Positions 1-9,797 are shown, counted from the first letter of the stretch. The stretch: DNA of 64,000 bases from Rhodococcus rhodnii (GCA_000720375.1 JOAA01000045.1:11423-75422); one strand, 5' to 3'. Made by a program: numbers and translations. The notes: generated from the letters alone by a model not told the origin.

Positions 1-103
1 CGCCACGCCGGTACTTCGTGACAAAGACCAGGTGGACGTGAAGGTTGTAGATGACGCTGCGTCCCCTGCGTATATCAGGGTCTGGCTCCCATCGTGGTGA
101 CAT
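1..103 (-). mobile_element. tnpA: IS200/IS605 TnpA (Y1 transposase), N-terminal part, cut by window edge
   Basis: Translating the minus strand from the ATG at 103 gives an N-terminus that reads into NLHVHLVFVTKYRRG, the hallmark start of the small Y1 tyrosine transposase of IS200/IS605 elements (single-strand excision and insertion). Only about 34 residues fall inside the window; the HUH motif begins here (HVH). It is divergent from the adjacent tnpB with only 11 bases between the start codons, the classical IS605 layout. The rest of the gene and the left end of the element lie outside the window. Confidence 0.85.
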
Positions 104-114
104 AGACCAACGCT

Positions 115-1314
115 ATGATGATCAGCGTGAAGCAGGTGGTGCAGGTGAGGTTGCTGCCCACGCCCGCACAGGCGTCGGCGCTGCTGGCCACTCTGAATGC
201 CTGCAACACCGCCGCGTCGTGGCTGTCGCAACAGATGCACACGACCGGGATATTCCGGAAATTCGACGTGCAGAAACGCTTCTACACCGAGCTGCGGGAG
301 CGGTTCGGGCTGGCGGCACAGCCCGCGATCCGGGTGATCGGCAAAACCTGCGACGCCTACACGACGCTGCGCGCCAACCTCACGGCCGGCAACTACGGGC
401 CACCAGGGTCGGAGCGTCGCCGGAAGGTCGAAGACACCCCGATCGTGTTCCGCCCGCAGGCGGCGCAGCCGTTCGACGCCCGTTGCCTGTCCTGGCAGCT
501 GGGCGAGGCAGGCCGCGAGGGCCCGGTATCGATCTGGACCACCACCGGTCGGCTGCGCAACGTGCGGATCGTGGGACACCCTGAGCAGCTCGCCCTGTTG
601 CGTTCCCGACCGGCGATCGGGGAAACCGATCTGATCTGCCGCGACGGAGTATGGGTCCTGCACGCGGTCATCGACAGTCCCGAAGCGTCCCGGCGGGTGC
701 CGGTGAACGGATTCCTCGGCGTCGACGTAGGGATCGTCAACATCGCCACCACCTCCGACGGCGACCGGATGTTCGGGGCGCGCCTGAACCGCTACCGCAA
801 ACGGCAGCAGCGCATCCGGAAACGGTTGCAGGCCAAAAAAACGTCCTCTGCGCGGCGGCTGTTGAAGAAACGCCGCCGCAAGGAAGCCCGGTTCGCCGCG
901 GATGTGAACCATCAGATCAGTAAGCGCATCGTGGCCGAGGCTGAACGCACCGGACGCGGCATCGCCATCGAGGACCTTCGTGGCATCCGCGAGCGGGTAC
1001 GGCTTCGCAAGCCCCAACGGGCCACGCTGCACTCCTGGGCGTTCGCCCGGCTCGGTCAGTTTCTGGCCTACAAAGCGCAGCGGGTGGGGGTGGTGCTCGT
1101 GCAGGTCGATCCGGCCTATACGTCGCAGCAATGCCACCGCTGTGGGTGGATCGATAAGAAGAACCGGCGCTCGCAAGCGTCGTTCATTTGTGGCCGGTGT
1201 GGCTTCGTTGGGCACGCCGACCACAACGCGGCACACAACATCGCGGCCCACGGTGTGGTGCGCTGGGGCGAAGTCATGCGTCCACACGCAGCGCCCACCC
1301 TGGCAGCCAGCTAG
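115..1314 (+). mobile_element. tnpB: TnpB, RNA-guided nuclease of an IS605-type element
   Basis: A 399-residue TnpB, full length for the family. The RuvC-like residues are present: Asp in FLGVDVGIVNIA, Glu in IAIEDLRGI and Asp in GHADHNAAHNIA. The C-terminal zinc ribbon has both CxxC pairs (CHRCG and CGRCG). TnpB proteins use an RNA transcribed from the element's right end (omega RNA) to cut the empty donor site. It starts 11 bases from the divergent tnpA; the ATGATG at 115 allows two in-frame starts. The element sits directly downstream of the KS-AT-ACP-AONS gene, which is read from the other strand. Nothing in the reading frame suggests inactivation. Confidence 0.92.
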
Positions 1315-1392
1315 GGCGGCAGCAGCAAACCTATTGGTAGACCCGAAACGCCGGGACGGGCAACAAGCCCGCTTCAGGGACGGGTTCATGAC
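1315..1392 (+). ncRNA. Right end of the IS605-type element with probable omega-RNA scaffold
   Basis: The 78 bases after the tnpB stop contain no gene. They contain short complementary GC segments (for example around GACGGGCAACAAGCCCG) and end in GGGTTCATGAC next to chromosomal sequence. In IS605 elements this position holds the omega-RNA scaffold, and the guide is the flanking DNA. The exact boundary is inferred from position and is not proven. Confidence 0.45.
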
Positions 1393-4300
1393 CTAACTAC
1401 CTGACGATGCGTCGTCGCCACTTGACCTGTTTCGAGGCGATCGAGTTCCTCGCCGAGGACGGCCACCGTGTGCGTGATCTGCTCGGGTGTGTGCTCGCTC
1501 GTGATGAAAAACCGCAACCGGGCCAGTTCCTCGTCGACAGCCGGGTACAGAATCGGGCAAACGCTGATACCGCGCTCGAACAACGCGTTGGCCAGCCGGA
1601 CACAGCGCAGGGAGTCGCCGACGACACACGGGATCACCGGAGTTCCCGCACTGCCGCCGGTGTCGATACCGGCCTGGTCGGCCAGCCGGTGGAACAGCAG
1701 AGCGCGCTGGTGCAGCTGGACCAACCGCTCGGGCTCGGCTCGCATCTGACGTATCGCGGCGAGACTGGCCGCCGCATTGGCTGGTGTCATGCCGGCGCTG
1801 TAGACGAAACCCGGCAACGTGTATTTCAGGTAGTCGATGGTGCCGTGGCTGCCACCGACGTACCCGCCGCAGCTGGCAAAGGCCTTGGACAGCGTGCCCA
1901 TCCACAGGTCCACGTCGGCGCGGTCCACCCCGAAGTGCTCGCCGATGCCCCCGCCGGTGGCGCCGAGGACACCGATGCTGTGCGCTTCGTCGATCATGAG
2001 CAATGCGCCGTGCTTCTTCTTGACCCGGATCAGCTCAGGCAGATCCGGGATGTCGCCGTCCATGCTGTAGACACCCTCGACAACGATGAGCACACGCCGG
2101 AATTGGCTCCGGATCCGGGTGAGCAGCTCCTCGAGCGCGGCGATGTCATTGTGCGGAAACGGCCTGCGTGTCGCGCCGGACAACTTGCACCCCTGGAGAA
2201 TGCTGTCGTGGGCGAGCGCGTCATGCACGATGAGGTCGCCCGGACCGAACAGGTGTCCGATCACAGTGACATTGGTGGCGTGACCGCTGACGAGTCCGAG
2301 CGCGTCTTCGGTCTTGAGCAGATCGGCGAGCGTCATGTCCAGCTCACGATGCAGCGGACGATCCCCGGAGAGCAATCTGGCCGCGGACACCGACGTGCCG
2401 TACAGATCGATCGCCTGTTTCGCCGCCGCGCCGACAGCGGGATGACCGGAAAGCCCGAGATAGTTGTAGCTGGAGAAGCAGATCAGCTCTTTGCCGGCGA
2501 CCTTGGTGAGATCGCGCGCGGTGCCTTCATGGGTCAGGAAGTACGGGTTGGCCACCCCGGACTCCGTCAGGAGACGAAAGCGCTCCTGATGCCGCAAGAT
2601 CTCGGGAAATGCTGATATGTCTGTGAATTCGGGCCCGTCGCCGAATTCCTGCCGGTGCGCCGGCGGGTCGACCTGCTCCTGACTGGGCTGCACGGCCACG
2701 CCCGGTGTCCGAGCGCCGAGCCGCGTGGCGATGGCCTGCACGAAGTCATCGATGGTGGTGACGGCGTGCAGGTCGCTCGCGTCCGCCCGCAGCTCTGGCC
2801 AGTGTTGCTGGAACGCGGCGAACAGGTCGGCGAGCATGATCGAGTCGAACCCGAGATCGCCGACCACCGCGTGGTCGCCCCGCAGATACTCGTACGGGTA
2901 CGCGCTGATCTTGGCGATCGCGCCGAACACCCTGTCCCGGATGTCCTGATCTGCTGTGGCCGGGATGGGAGGGGAGCCAGCGCCTGGCGGGCGTTGTGAC
3001 GCGATGTCCTGATCCGGCTTGGCCATGACCGCCGGGACGACTGCGGGTGACGGGGCAACCTCGGCAGCCGCGGTGCCACGGACACCTGTGGCGGTGCGCA
3101 GAACGTCAAGCTGGTCACGAAGAAACTGGACGACATCGCTCATACCAACCTCCGGTTGCGAACAACGGCGTGCGGGCAGGCCCGGCTCGGCCTTGCGGAT
3201 CGTGTACGGCTGTGTGGCCAGCGGGCTGGCCGGGAGGGTCACCAAGGTGCGTTCGGCTTCCTCGAACAGCGGCAGCAGATCCACCGGAATCCCCAGCGCT
3301 GCGAGTCGGCCGAGCCCCAAAAGGAACGTGCGTCCCTCGTCCGGCTCCGCTCCGGACAGGCTGACGAAGTGGTGGGCGAGGGGATCGGGAACAGACTGTC
3401 GCGCCATCGCGAGCAACCCGTTCCCCCCGAACGCCTGGACGAAAACACGGTTGCCGCCCTCTGCGGCCACCCGGATGGCCGCGCCGAACCGTACCGGCGA
3501 CGAGCAATGCCGTCGCCAACAGCTACGCAGCTCGTCTGGGTCCACGCACACCTGGCCGCTCACGGTGGAGACGAAAACGCGGTCGGGTTGGTGCAGTGGG
3601 AGCCGGGCCAACTGCTCGGCGACCCGCGCGTCAGCCTTTGCCACGAGGGGCGAATGGAAAGCGTGCGAGACACGCAGCGGGATGGCCGGGACACCAGTCA
3701 GTGCGCAGCGCTCGGCAAGTTGGGCGAGCGCGTCAGCCGTCCCGCTCGCGACAATCTGCCCGGGCTGGTTGAAGCAGCCAGGCCAAACCCAGTCGATGTC
3801 GGTGACCAGTTCGGCGAACTGCTCTTCGGTCGCCTGAACGGCGAGCATGCCTCCGAGCCCCGTGTGGCCGACATCGGCCATGGCCGCCCCTCGGTGTACG
3901 AGGAAGTCGGTCGCGTCCCCGGCATCCAGCGCGCCGGCGGCGACAGCGGCCGGGAACTCGCCCACGCTGTGGCCGAGCACGATGTCGGGGTCAACGCCAC
4001 AACCAGCGAGCAGCGACGTCATCGCGATGCCCAGCACACCCAGTGCGGGCTGGCAGATCCTCGTGTCGGTCAGTGCAGGCTCGGCGCCCTGGTCCGCGAG
4101 CTGCGCGGGCCAGACCAGGCTGGTCAGCGAATTGCCGATACCCCGGTTGACGCCTGCTTCGAGCCTCGCCACCGCCTCGTGGAAGGGCGAGAAACGACGG
4201 CGGAGGTCACCGAGCATGCCGACTCGCTGAATCCCTTGGCCGGGGTAGAGGAACACGACCTTCGGCCGATCCTTCTCCGACGGCACCGCTGCCACGCGGA

Positions 4301-5981
4301 TGTCGGAGCCGAGATCACCACTGGCCCCTGATCGCAGGGCCACAGCCGCCGTACCCAAGCGATCGATCAACTCGTCTCGGGTCGCCGCGACGAGAGTCAG
4401 GCGGATTGACAGCGGTGCACGGGTCGCGAGGGTGTACGCGACCGACGCCGGTGTCAGATCAGGGTTCGTGGCGATCTTTTCCCGGACCGCGGCGGCGTGT
4501 TCGGCAAGCAGCGGGAGCGATCCGGCCGAGAGCACGAAGAGCCAGGGCTTCGCACCGATCTCGGCACTCCAGACGCGGGCCGTCCGGGAAACCCGCCGAT
4601 CCGGTGCCTCCTCCAGCACGACATGGACGTTGGTGCCGCCGAAGCCGAACGCACTCACCGCCGCGCGCCGCGGATGGTCGGCGGGGCCGTTCCAGGCGAG
4701 CGCCTGGTCGGGAATCTGGAATCCCGCCTCGGCCAACGGCAAGTGCGAGCCAGGGGCTGTCTCAGGCTGTGGGGGAATGGTCGCGCGGTGTAGTGCGAGC
4801 GCGACCTTGACCAGTCCCGCGGCGCCTGCCGCGGGCAGTGTGTGTCCGATCAGCGCTTTGACCGAGGAGAGATAGCAGTGTGCCCTCCCAGGGTCCGAGT
4901 TTTCCGTCCGCGCGGCACGAAGAGCTTCGATCTCGACGCGGTCCCCTACCGTCGTAGCGGTGCCGTGCGCCTCGATGAGCTCGATCGTCCCGGGGTGCAC
5001 TCCAGCGTCCTGGTACGCGGCACGAAGGGCGGCGAGTTGACCTTCGACACGCGGCGTCAGCGGGCCTTCGGCCGCAGCGTCATTCGACACCCCCACCCCC
5101 TTGATCACCGCGTAGACCCGGTCGCCGTCGCGCATCGCGTCATCGAGCGGCCGCAGGACGGCAAGCGCACCGCCCTCGCCGAGCACGAACCCATCCGCAC
5201 GCTCATCGAACGGCCGGCACACGCCGTGCGCTGACACCGCGCCCACCAGACAGAACCCGAGCAGCGCGTCTGGGGTGAGGTTGAGAAAGACACCTCCGAC
5301 GAGAGCTGCCGCGCAACTACCCGACCGAAGGTGGTGCACCGCCTCCTGCAGCGCGACCAGCGCCGACGAGCAGGCGGCATCGATGACGAAGGACGGCCCT
5401 CCGAGCCGGAACGCCGAGCTGACCGCGCACGCGCCCATGTTCAGCAGGGTTCCGGGCAGTGAGAACGCCTGGGCGGGAGCGAATGCCCTGACAGCCGCGT
5501 CCTCGATCGCGGCGCACAAGCCGGGGTCGGAGTATCCCGCGTGCAGCGAACCGTCGGCGAGCAACCTCGCCCGTAGACGTGTGGTCAACAGGTCCCGGTA
5601 GTCCGACTGGCTCATGCCGATGAACACGCCGGTGCGCGATCGGTCGAAGGGGCGGCGTTCCCAGCCAGCGTCCTGGAGTGCCTCCCTGGCGAGGTCGACG
5701 AGCAACCGGTGTTGTGGATCCATGGCTTCCGCTCGCAGCGGCGGTATGCCGTAGTGCAGCGGATCGAACTGATTCACATCGCCGAGGAACGAGACCTGGT
5801 CTGTGTACGCCTTGAGCGGGTCGCCGCTCTCGTCCGGGGTGTAGTACAGCTCATGCCGCCAGCGGTCCGGGGGAACCGGACGGAACTGGCGTGCCGTCTG
5901 GAGAATCGTCTGCCAGTACTGGTCCGTGTTGGCCGCACCCGGGAATCTGCAGGCGAGTCCGACGATGGCGATATCGTTCAC
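1386..5981 (-). CDS. Polyketide synthase KS-AT-ACP fused to alpha-oxoamine synthase
   Basis: A 1531-residue multidomain protein. An N-terminal ketosynthase (about 1-430) has Cys204 in DAACSSAL, His in EAHGTAT and His in IGHTLPAAG. An acyltransferase (about 570-870) has Ser in LGHSVGEF and the malonyl-type HAFHS motif. An ACP near residue 1060 has the pantetheine Ser in FDSIMLA. The C-terminal PLP-dependent alpha-oxoamine synthase (about 1130-1520) has the internal aldimine Lys in LSKAFASCGG and an Asp in DEAHSIG. The AONS family condenses an acyl thioester with an amino acid with loss of CO2, so this protein probably performs a last extension and then releases the chain as an amino ketone. 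It starts with GTG at 5981 and has its own 295-base upstream region. Its last codon and stop lie in the right end of the IS605 element. Confidence 0.9.
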   Translation of the reverse strand: MNDIAIVGLACRFPGAANTDQYWQTILQTARQFRPVPPDRWRHELYYTPDESGDPLKAYTDQVSFLGDVNQFDPLHYGIPPLRAEAMDPQHRLLVDLAREALQDAGWERRPFDRSRTGVFIGMSQSDYRDLLTTRLRARLLADGSLHAGYSDPGLCAAIEDAAVRAFAPAQAFSLPGTLLNMGACAVSSAFRLGGPSFVIDAACSSALVALQEAVHHLRSGSCAAALVGGVFLNLTPDALLGFCLVGAVSAHGVCRPFDERADGFVLGEGGALAVLRPLDDAMRDGDRVYAVIKGVGVSNDAAAEGPLTPRVEGQLAALRAAYQDAGVHPGTIELIEAHGTATTVGDRVEIEALRAARTENSDPGRAHCYLSSVKALIGHTLPAAGAAGLVKVALALHRATIPPQPETAPGSHLPLAEAGFQIPDQALAWNGPADHPRRAAVSAFGFGGTNVHVVLEEAPDRRVSRTARVWSAEIGAKPWLFVLSAGSLPLLAEHAAAVREKIATNPDLTPASVAYTLATRAPLSIRLTLVAATRDELIDRLGTAAVALRSGASGDLGSDIRVAAVPSEKDRPKVVFLYPGQGIQRVGMLGDLRRRFSPFHEAVARLEAGVNRGIGNSLTSLVWPAQLADQGAEPALTDTRICQPALGVLGIAMTSLLAGCGVDPDIVLGHSVGEFPAAVAAGALDAGDATDFLVHRGAAMADVGHTGLGGMLAVQATEEQFAELVTDIDWVWPGCFNQPGQIVASGTADALAQLAERCALTGVPAIPLRVSHAFHSPLVAKADARVAEQLARLPLHQPDRVFVSTVSGQVCVDPDELRSCWRRHCSSPVRFGAAIRVAAEGGNRVFVQAFGGNGLLAMARQSVPDPLAHHFVSLSGAEPDEGRTFLLGLGRLAALGIPVDLLPLFEEAERTLVTLPASPLATQPYTIRKAEPGLPARRCSQPEVGMSDVVQFLRDQLDVLRTATGVRGTAAAEVAPSPAVVPAVMAKPDQDIASQRPPGAGSPPIPATADQDIRDRVFGAIAKISAYPYEYLRGDHAVVGDLGFDSIMLADLFAAFQQHWPELRADASDLHAVTTIDDFVQAIATRLGARTPGVAVQPSQEQVDPPAHRQEFGDGPEFTDISAFPEILRHQERFRLLTESGVANPYFLTHEGTARDLTKVAGKELICFSSYNYLGLSGHPAVGAAAKQAIDLYGTSVSAARLLSGDRPLHRELDMTLADLLKTEDALGLVSGHATNVTVIGHLFGPGDLIVHDALAHDSILQGCKLSGATRRPFPHNDIAALEELLTRIRSQFRRVLIVVEGVYSMDGDIPDLPELIRVKKKHGALLMIDEAHSIGVLGATGGGIGEHFGVDRADVDLWMGTLSKAFASCGGYVGGSHGTIDYLKYTLPGFVYSAGMTPANAAASLAAIRQMRAEPERLVQLHQRALLFHRLADQAGIDTGGSAGTPVIPCVVGDSLRCVRLANALFERGISVCPILYPAVDEELARLRFFITSEHTPEQITHTVAVLGEELDRLETGQVATTHRQVVRS

Positions 5982-6138
5982 TCTGCGGCCCTAAGCATTC
6001 CATATTCTCCCTCGGGAATTTCATCCGGTCATGTTGTTCGCGCAGCGCTGAACCGGGCCGAAGGGTAGAACGAAATCCCATGCCCCGTTATTGCGCGAAG
6101 AATACTTCCAGTTTAAGACCCCTGACCGACGAACACAG

Positions 6139-6158
6139 GGGGCCACTCGACTGGCCCC
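6139..6158. promoter_or_regulatory. Putative cluster operator, copy 1
   Basis: Perfect 7-base arms with a 6-base spacer, GGGGCCA-CTCGAC-TGGCCCC, 158 bases upstream of the KS-AT-ACP-AONS start in a 295-base non-coding stretch. The same palindrome recurs at 17075 (degenerate), 32047, 34019 and 36018. The rest of this gap holds no gene I can support. Confidence 0.6.
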
Positions 6159-6276
6159 TGGCCCGAAGTGCACGCTAGGTTTCGCACAAACTCTTCCACT
6201 TTTTCCGGGCGGAACTGATCGCATTGCCGATTCGACACGGCGAATGCTGGATCATCGCCAAGAGCAAAGCTCGGAA

Positions 6277-7144
6277 TCACACGATCGCTTTCCTTCCACC
6301 GGAAAGGCTCATCGCGTCGCGCAGGTCACGGATGTCCGTGAGCTTCAGTCCGCGGCGACGCAGGTCGCGCAGCATCCGTCGGTCGGGAAAGGGACAGTAG
6401 GGCAGTACCGGAGCGTTCCGCCCCTCCGGTACTGCTCCCGTGCGAGCGATTCGTCGAGCAGGGTTTCCAGCATCGTGCGGCCATGCATGTGCAGAAGGAC
6501 TGAGGCACGCGTCGCCGTCACGTCGGCAGGAAGCGAGACCGGCTCTTGCACGAGGATCGCGCCCGTATCGATCCTTGGCGCCAACCGATGCAGCGTCATG
6601 CCGAAGCTGTCCGGTCCGTCGGAGAGCGCGTAGATCGTTGGGACCGGTCCCCTGTGGCGTGGCAGGAGCCCGGGATGGCCGTTGATGCCGCCAAGAGGAA
6701 CGGAGGCGATCGTCTCGGTGAGAGGATCTGGTCGAAATGGTAAGTCAGGATCAGGTCCGGCGCGTGCGTTCTCAGTGTGTGGGCGACCTCCACACCATTC
6801 ACGTCGTCAACCTTGAGCGTTGGCACGTGCAGGCGCTCGCACAGTGTCTTGAGCGGCGTTGCCTCGGGCGAATCCCTGGTGCCGGCCCAGTCCTGGGTCA
6901 GTGACGCGAGCGGCCTCAGCAGGTCCGGCAGGCCGGAATTCACCGTGAGGTAGGGCATGAAGCCCGAGCCGGAGTGCCGAAGATGTCGGCTCAGCTGCCC
7001 CAGAAAGCCGCCAGTCGAGGGCCGCCTGGCGTTCGAGAGGCCGACGAACGCGATGTCCGCCACATGGTCTGCGACGAAGCGGCGTACCGTGCGCGCATTC
7101 GGAAGCGCCTCAAGAACAAACAGCGCGATCCGTGCCCTCGCCAT
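6277..7144 (-). pseudogene. Formyltransferase (Fmt/PurN-like fold) interrupted by two single-base deletions
   Basis: Reading starts at ATG 7144 (MARARIALFVLEAL). At about 6716-6720 the frame must gain one base to continue as GGINGHPGLLPRHRGP, the Asn-x-His formyltransferase motif. It then runs through RIDTGAIL, which carries the catalytic Asp. At about 6384-6387 it must again gain one base to finish as LRDLRRRGLKL and stop at 6277. Both lesions are the same kind, a missing base in a CCGA context. Restored length is 289 residues, similar to small N10-formyl-THF-dependent formyltransferases. In this operon an N-formyltransferase could cap the amine made by the AONS enzymes; that is inference. 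Two sequencing errors are the alternative to a true pseudogene. Confidence 0.75.
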
Positions 7145-7223
7145 CAGCGCCGCCGGATCTGAAAGAGGAATCCACGCATCCCGAGGCCTCACAGAGATTC
7201 GGAAAGAGCCTGCCGTCCTACCT

Positions 7224-8450
7224 TCACGACTCGACTTGACCTGGCCGGACGATGTCAGCGATGTCAGCGAACGCCGCAATGACCTGGTCGATCTGGGCTT
7301 CTGTGTGGGTGGCCATGTAGCTGGTGCGGAGCATTTCCCGGCCTGGGGCCACGCCTGGCGCCAGCACGGCGTTCGTGTAGACGCCGCGGTCCAGCAGCGC
7401 CTTCCAGGCGGTGACTGTTGTAAATGGGTCGCGAATAAGTATCGGCACGATGGGGCTCTCGCTTGTTCCGCAGTCGTATCCCATCGCCCGCAGCTCCTTG
7501 CGGACTCGCTCCGCATGTTGCTGTGTGCGGATCGGGCGGTCGGGCTCGCTCTCCAGTACGTCGAGGGCTGCCAGTGCCGCTGCTGTGTTCGGCGGCGGCA
7601 GGGCCGCGCTGTACACCATCGACCGCGCATGGTGCCGCATGAAGTCGACTACCTCGGCCGAACCGGCGACCACGCCACCCACCGATGCCAGTGACTTGCT
7701 GAACGTGCTCATGATCAGGTCAATATCGCCCACGCAGTTGAAATGGGCGGCGGTCCCTCGTCCACCGGGGCCGACCGTTCCCAGGCCATGGGCGTCGTCA
7801 ACGTACACTCGGGCGCCGCGGCGGCGTGCCACGCTCACGATCTCCGGCAGTTTCGCGAGGTCGCCACTCATCGAGTACACCCCGTCCACGATCACCATGG
7901 CTGGCGTGTCCACGTACAGGTCCAGCACGGCTTCGAGGTCTGCGGGATCGTTGTGCCGGAAGCGTGCGAGTTGGGCACCGGACATGTTCACCCCGTCAAG
8001 GACGGACGCATGGTCTTCCTTGTCGCATACGGCGATATGAGCCGAACCCAGCAGCGCGCTGATTGCTCCGACATTGCTTTGATAGCCGGTGGCGAACACC
8101 AGCGCGTCTTCCTTGCCCAGGAACCGTGCTAGCCGCTCCTCGAGTTCGACATGCATGGCCAGTGTGCCGTTCAGCAGTCTGTTGCCGGTGCAGGACGTGC
8201 CGAATCGCTGAACGGCGTCGATGGCCGCTGCGCGCACTCGCGGGTCGTAGGTGAGCCCGAGATAGTTGTTCGACCCGGCCATCACAAGGCGTTTACCTTC
8301 CATGACGACCTCGGTTCCTTCACTCTCCTCAAGCGGAAGGAAGTACGGATATACGCCTTGCGAGCGTCCCAGGGCGGCCATCTCGGCTATCGGGTCATTG
8401 GCCACGACATCGAAGACGTCGTTCACGGTGGTCACTTGTTCACTCTCCAC
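7224..8450 (-). CDS. Stand-alone alpha-oxoamine synthase (AONS/KBL/CqsA-like)
   Basis: A 408-residue PLP enzyme of the 8-amino-7-oxononanoate synthase / serine palmitoyltransferase / aminolevulinate synthase family. NNYLGL is in the N-terminal region, VDDAHGLG holds the pyridine-binding Asp, and STFSKSLAS holds the PLP lysine. It would condense an acyl thioester with an amino acid, losing CO2. The first GTG (8450) has AGGA four bases upstream; a second in-frame GTG at 8435 follows GGAG by nine bases and may be the real start. It overlaps the end of the dehydratase gene. It is the last intact gene of the beta-branching operon and the second AONS in the cluster. It may use a different acyl chain or amino acid from the AONS domain of the 1386-5981 protein. 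Confidence 0.9.
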   Translation of the reverse strand: MESEQVTTVNDVFDVVANDPIAEMAALGRSQGVYPYFLPLEESEGTEVVMEGKRLVMAGSNNYLGLTYDPRVRAAAIDAVQRFGTSCTGNRLLNGTLAMHVELEERLARFLGKEDALVFATGYQSNVGAISALLGSAHIAVCDKEDHASVLDGVNMSGAQLARFRHNDPADLEAVLDLYVDTPAMVIVDGVYSMSGDLAKLPEIVSVARRRGARVYVDDAHGLGTVGPGGRGTAAHFNCVGDIDLIMSTFSKSLASVGGVVAGSAEVVDFMRHHARSMVYSAALPPPNTAAALAALDVLESEPDRPIRTQQHAERVRKELRAMGYDCGTSESPIVPILIRDPFTTVTAWKALLDRGVYTNAVLAPGVAPGREMLRTSYMATHTEAQIDQVIAAFADIADIVRPGQVES

Positions 8451-8949
8451 TTAGTCCTGATATTGCGGCGACCGAGCAGATCTCGCCGCCGTGCATGACC
8501 TGCCCCACGGTCGTCGCGAAAAGACCGTCCTCGACGACCTGGGCTATGACTTCGATCTCGCCGCCGGGAGGTACCGGCCGCGTGAACCGCGCAGCCTGTA
8601 CATGCGTCATGGAGAAGCTCGTGACCGCACCGTCGCGGATGCCGCCGATGATGATGCCGGCCTGCCCGACGGTCTCGATCTGCAGTGCCCCCGGGTATAC
8701 TGGCCGGCCGGGGAAGTGCCCGGCGAATATCTCTCGTGCTCGCGCCAGGTCGTAGCGGGCGACTACGATGCCGCGTTCGCTGTCCAGCATGGTCACACGG
8801 TCCACAAGCAGGAACGGGTCCCGATGCGGCAACAGCGCTTTAATTTCGGCGCGGTCGAGCACAGTCGCCGTGGGCCGGTCGTCGACCAGCGGGCTTTTCT
8901 CGGCGCGCCGGTACAGAGCCGCGATCTCGTCGGTCATCGTGGCGATCAT
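8440..8949 (-). CDS. FabZ-like 3-hydroxyacyl-ACP dehydratase
   Basis: A 169-residue single hotdog protein. It has the FabZ signatures LLPHRDPFLLVDRV and FAGHFPGRPVYPGALQIE, including the catalytic His of GHFPGRP and the downstream Glu. It dehydrates 3-hydroxyacyl-ACP to the enoyl form. It starts with ATG at 8949 inside an ATGA overlap with the enoyl reductase stop. An in-frame ATG at 8937 is possible, but the upstream start follows GGAGGT. With the KR and ER genes beside it, it gives the operon a complete reductive loop in trans. Confidence 0.9.
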   Translation of the reverse strand: MIATMTDEIAALYRRAEKSPLVDDRPTATVLDRAEIKALLPHRDPFLLVDRVTMLDSERGIVVARYDLARAREIFAGHFPGRPVYPGALQIETVGQAGIIIGGIRDGAVTSFSMTHVQAARFTRPVPPGGEIEVIAQVVEDGLFATTVGQVMHGGEICSVAAISGLSGE

Positions 8950-9797
8950 TGGACCTCCGTCCCAATACCGGCGACCAATGCCGCGCCATTGTCGGGCAAC
9001 TCGATCCTTTCGTTGCGGCCGACGAGAAATGCCGCTGGGCCAAGCAGTGACACGCCTTCATCCACCCTCAAGACGTGACCGGTGACCGAGTCAAGCAGTC
9101 CGGACGACAAGGCTACGCAGGCCCGGCCGACACCGTGTGGGTCCATCAGGATGTCGATGCGCTCCTCGAGGACCTTTTTCACGACGGCTTCGCCGATGAC
9201 CGCCCGTGCGCTGGGCGTATCGACATAGCCGGCACGCACGACATTCACGCGGACGCCATGCGGCTTGAGCCGCAACGCGAGATATCGGCAGAGCGTTTCG
9301 AGAGCGGCTTTGGACACACCGGCCTGGTCGTACATGTCGTGGCAGACTTCGGCGCCGTCACTCGATATCGCCATGACGTATCGTGGGTACGAGCCGAACG
9401 CGGCATGTGCGCTTTGCACCAGGTCGACGACGGGCCATGCCGAATAGCCGAGTGACAGTTCCATGCTGGACCTCTTCAGGTCATCGATGGTGTTGACGGC
9501 CTTCGCGAAGGACACGTTGCTGACCACGGCGTGAAGCTGACCGGTCTTTGACTTGATGTGGGCCATCAGGGCGCGCGTCGCGGCGGGGTCGCTCGCGTCG
9601 GCCTCAACGACAACCGGCGGTGGAAGTCCCACGGCGTCGAACTCACGAGCGAGCTCAGTCTCGTCGACGCTGCCCCATCGGTGCGTGACGAACACACTTG
9701 CGTTGGCACGCGCGAACTCCATGGCTACGGCCTTGCCGAGGCCACGCGTGCCTCCGGTCACCAGAGCCGCCCGGCCGGCGAAGTCTGGCTTGATCAT
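8946..9797 (-). CDS. SDR-type enoyl-ACP reductase (FabI/FabL-like)
   Basis: A 283-residue short-chain dehydrogenase with GGTRGLG for NAD(P)H binding. Its catalytic Tyr and Lys are spaced Y-x6-K (YDQAGVSK) as in FabI and FabL enoyl reductases, not Y-x3-K as in FabG. It probably reduces the enoyl-ACP made by the neighbouring dehydratase, or the double bond left after beta-branching. ATGA overlaps join it to the genes on both sides. The start ATG at 9797 follows AAAGGAAAC. Confidence 0.85.
   Translation of the reverse strand: MIKPDFAGRAALVTGGTRGLGKAVAMEFARANASVFVTHRWGSVDETELAREFDAVGLPPPVVVEADASDPAATRALMAHIKSKTGQLHAVVSNVSFAKAVNTIDDLKRSSMELSLGYSAWPVVDLVQSAHAAFGSYPRYVMAISSDGAEVCHDMYDQAGVSKAALETLCRYLALRLKPHGVRVNVVRAGYVDTPSARAVIGEAVVKKVLEERIDILMDPHGVGRACVALSSGLLDSVTGHVLRVDEGVSLLGPAAFLVGRNERIELPDNGAALVAGIGTEVQ

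Noticed and set aside
6596..7630. 344-residue minus frame as the formyltransferase
   Set aside because: Residues before ATG 7144 overlap the AONS gene out of frame and the part after about 6718 is out of frame for the family.
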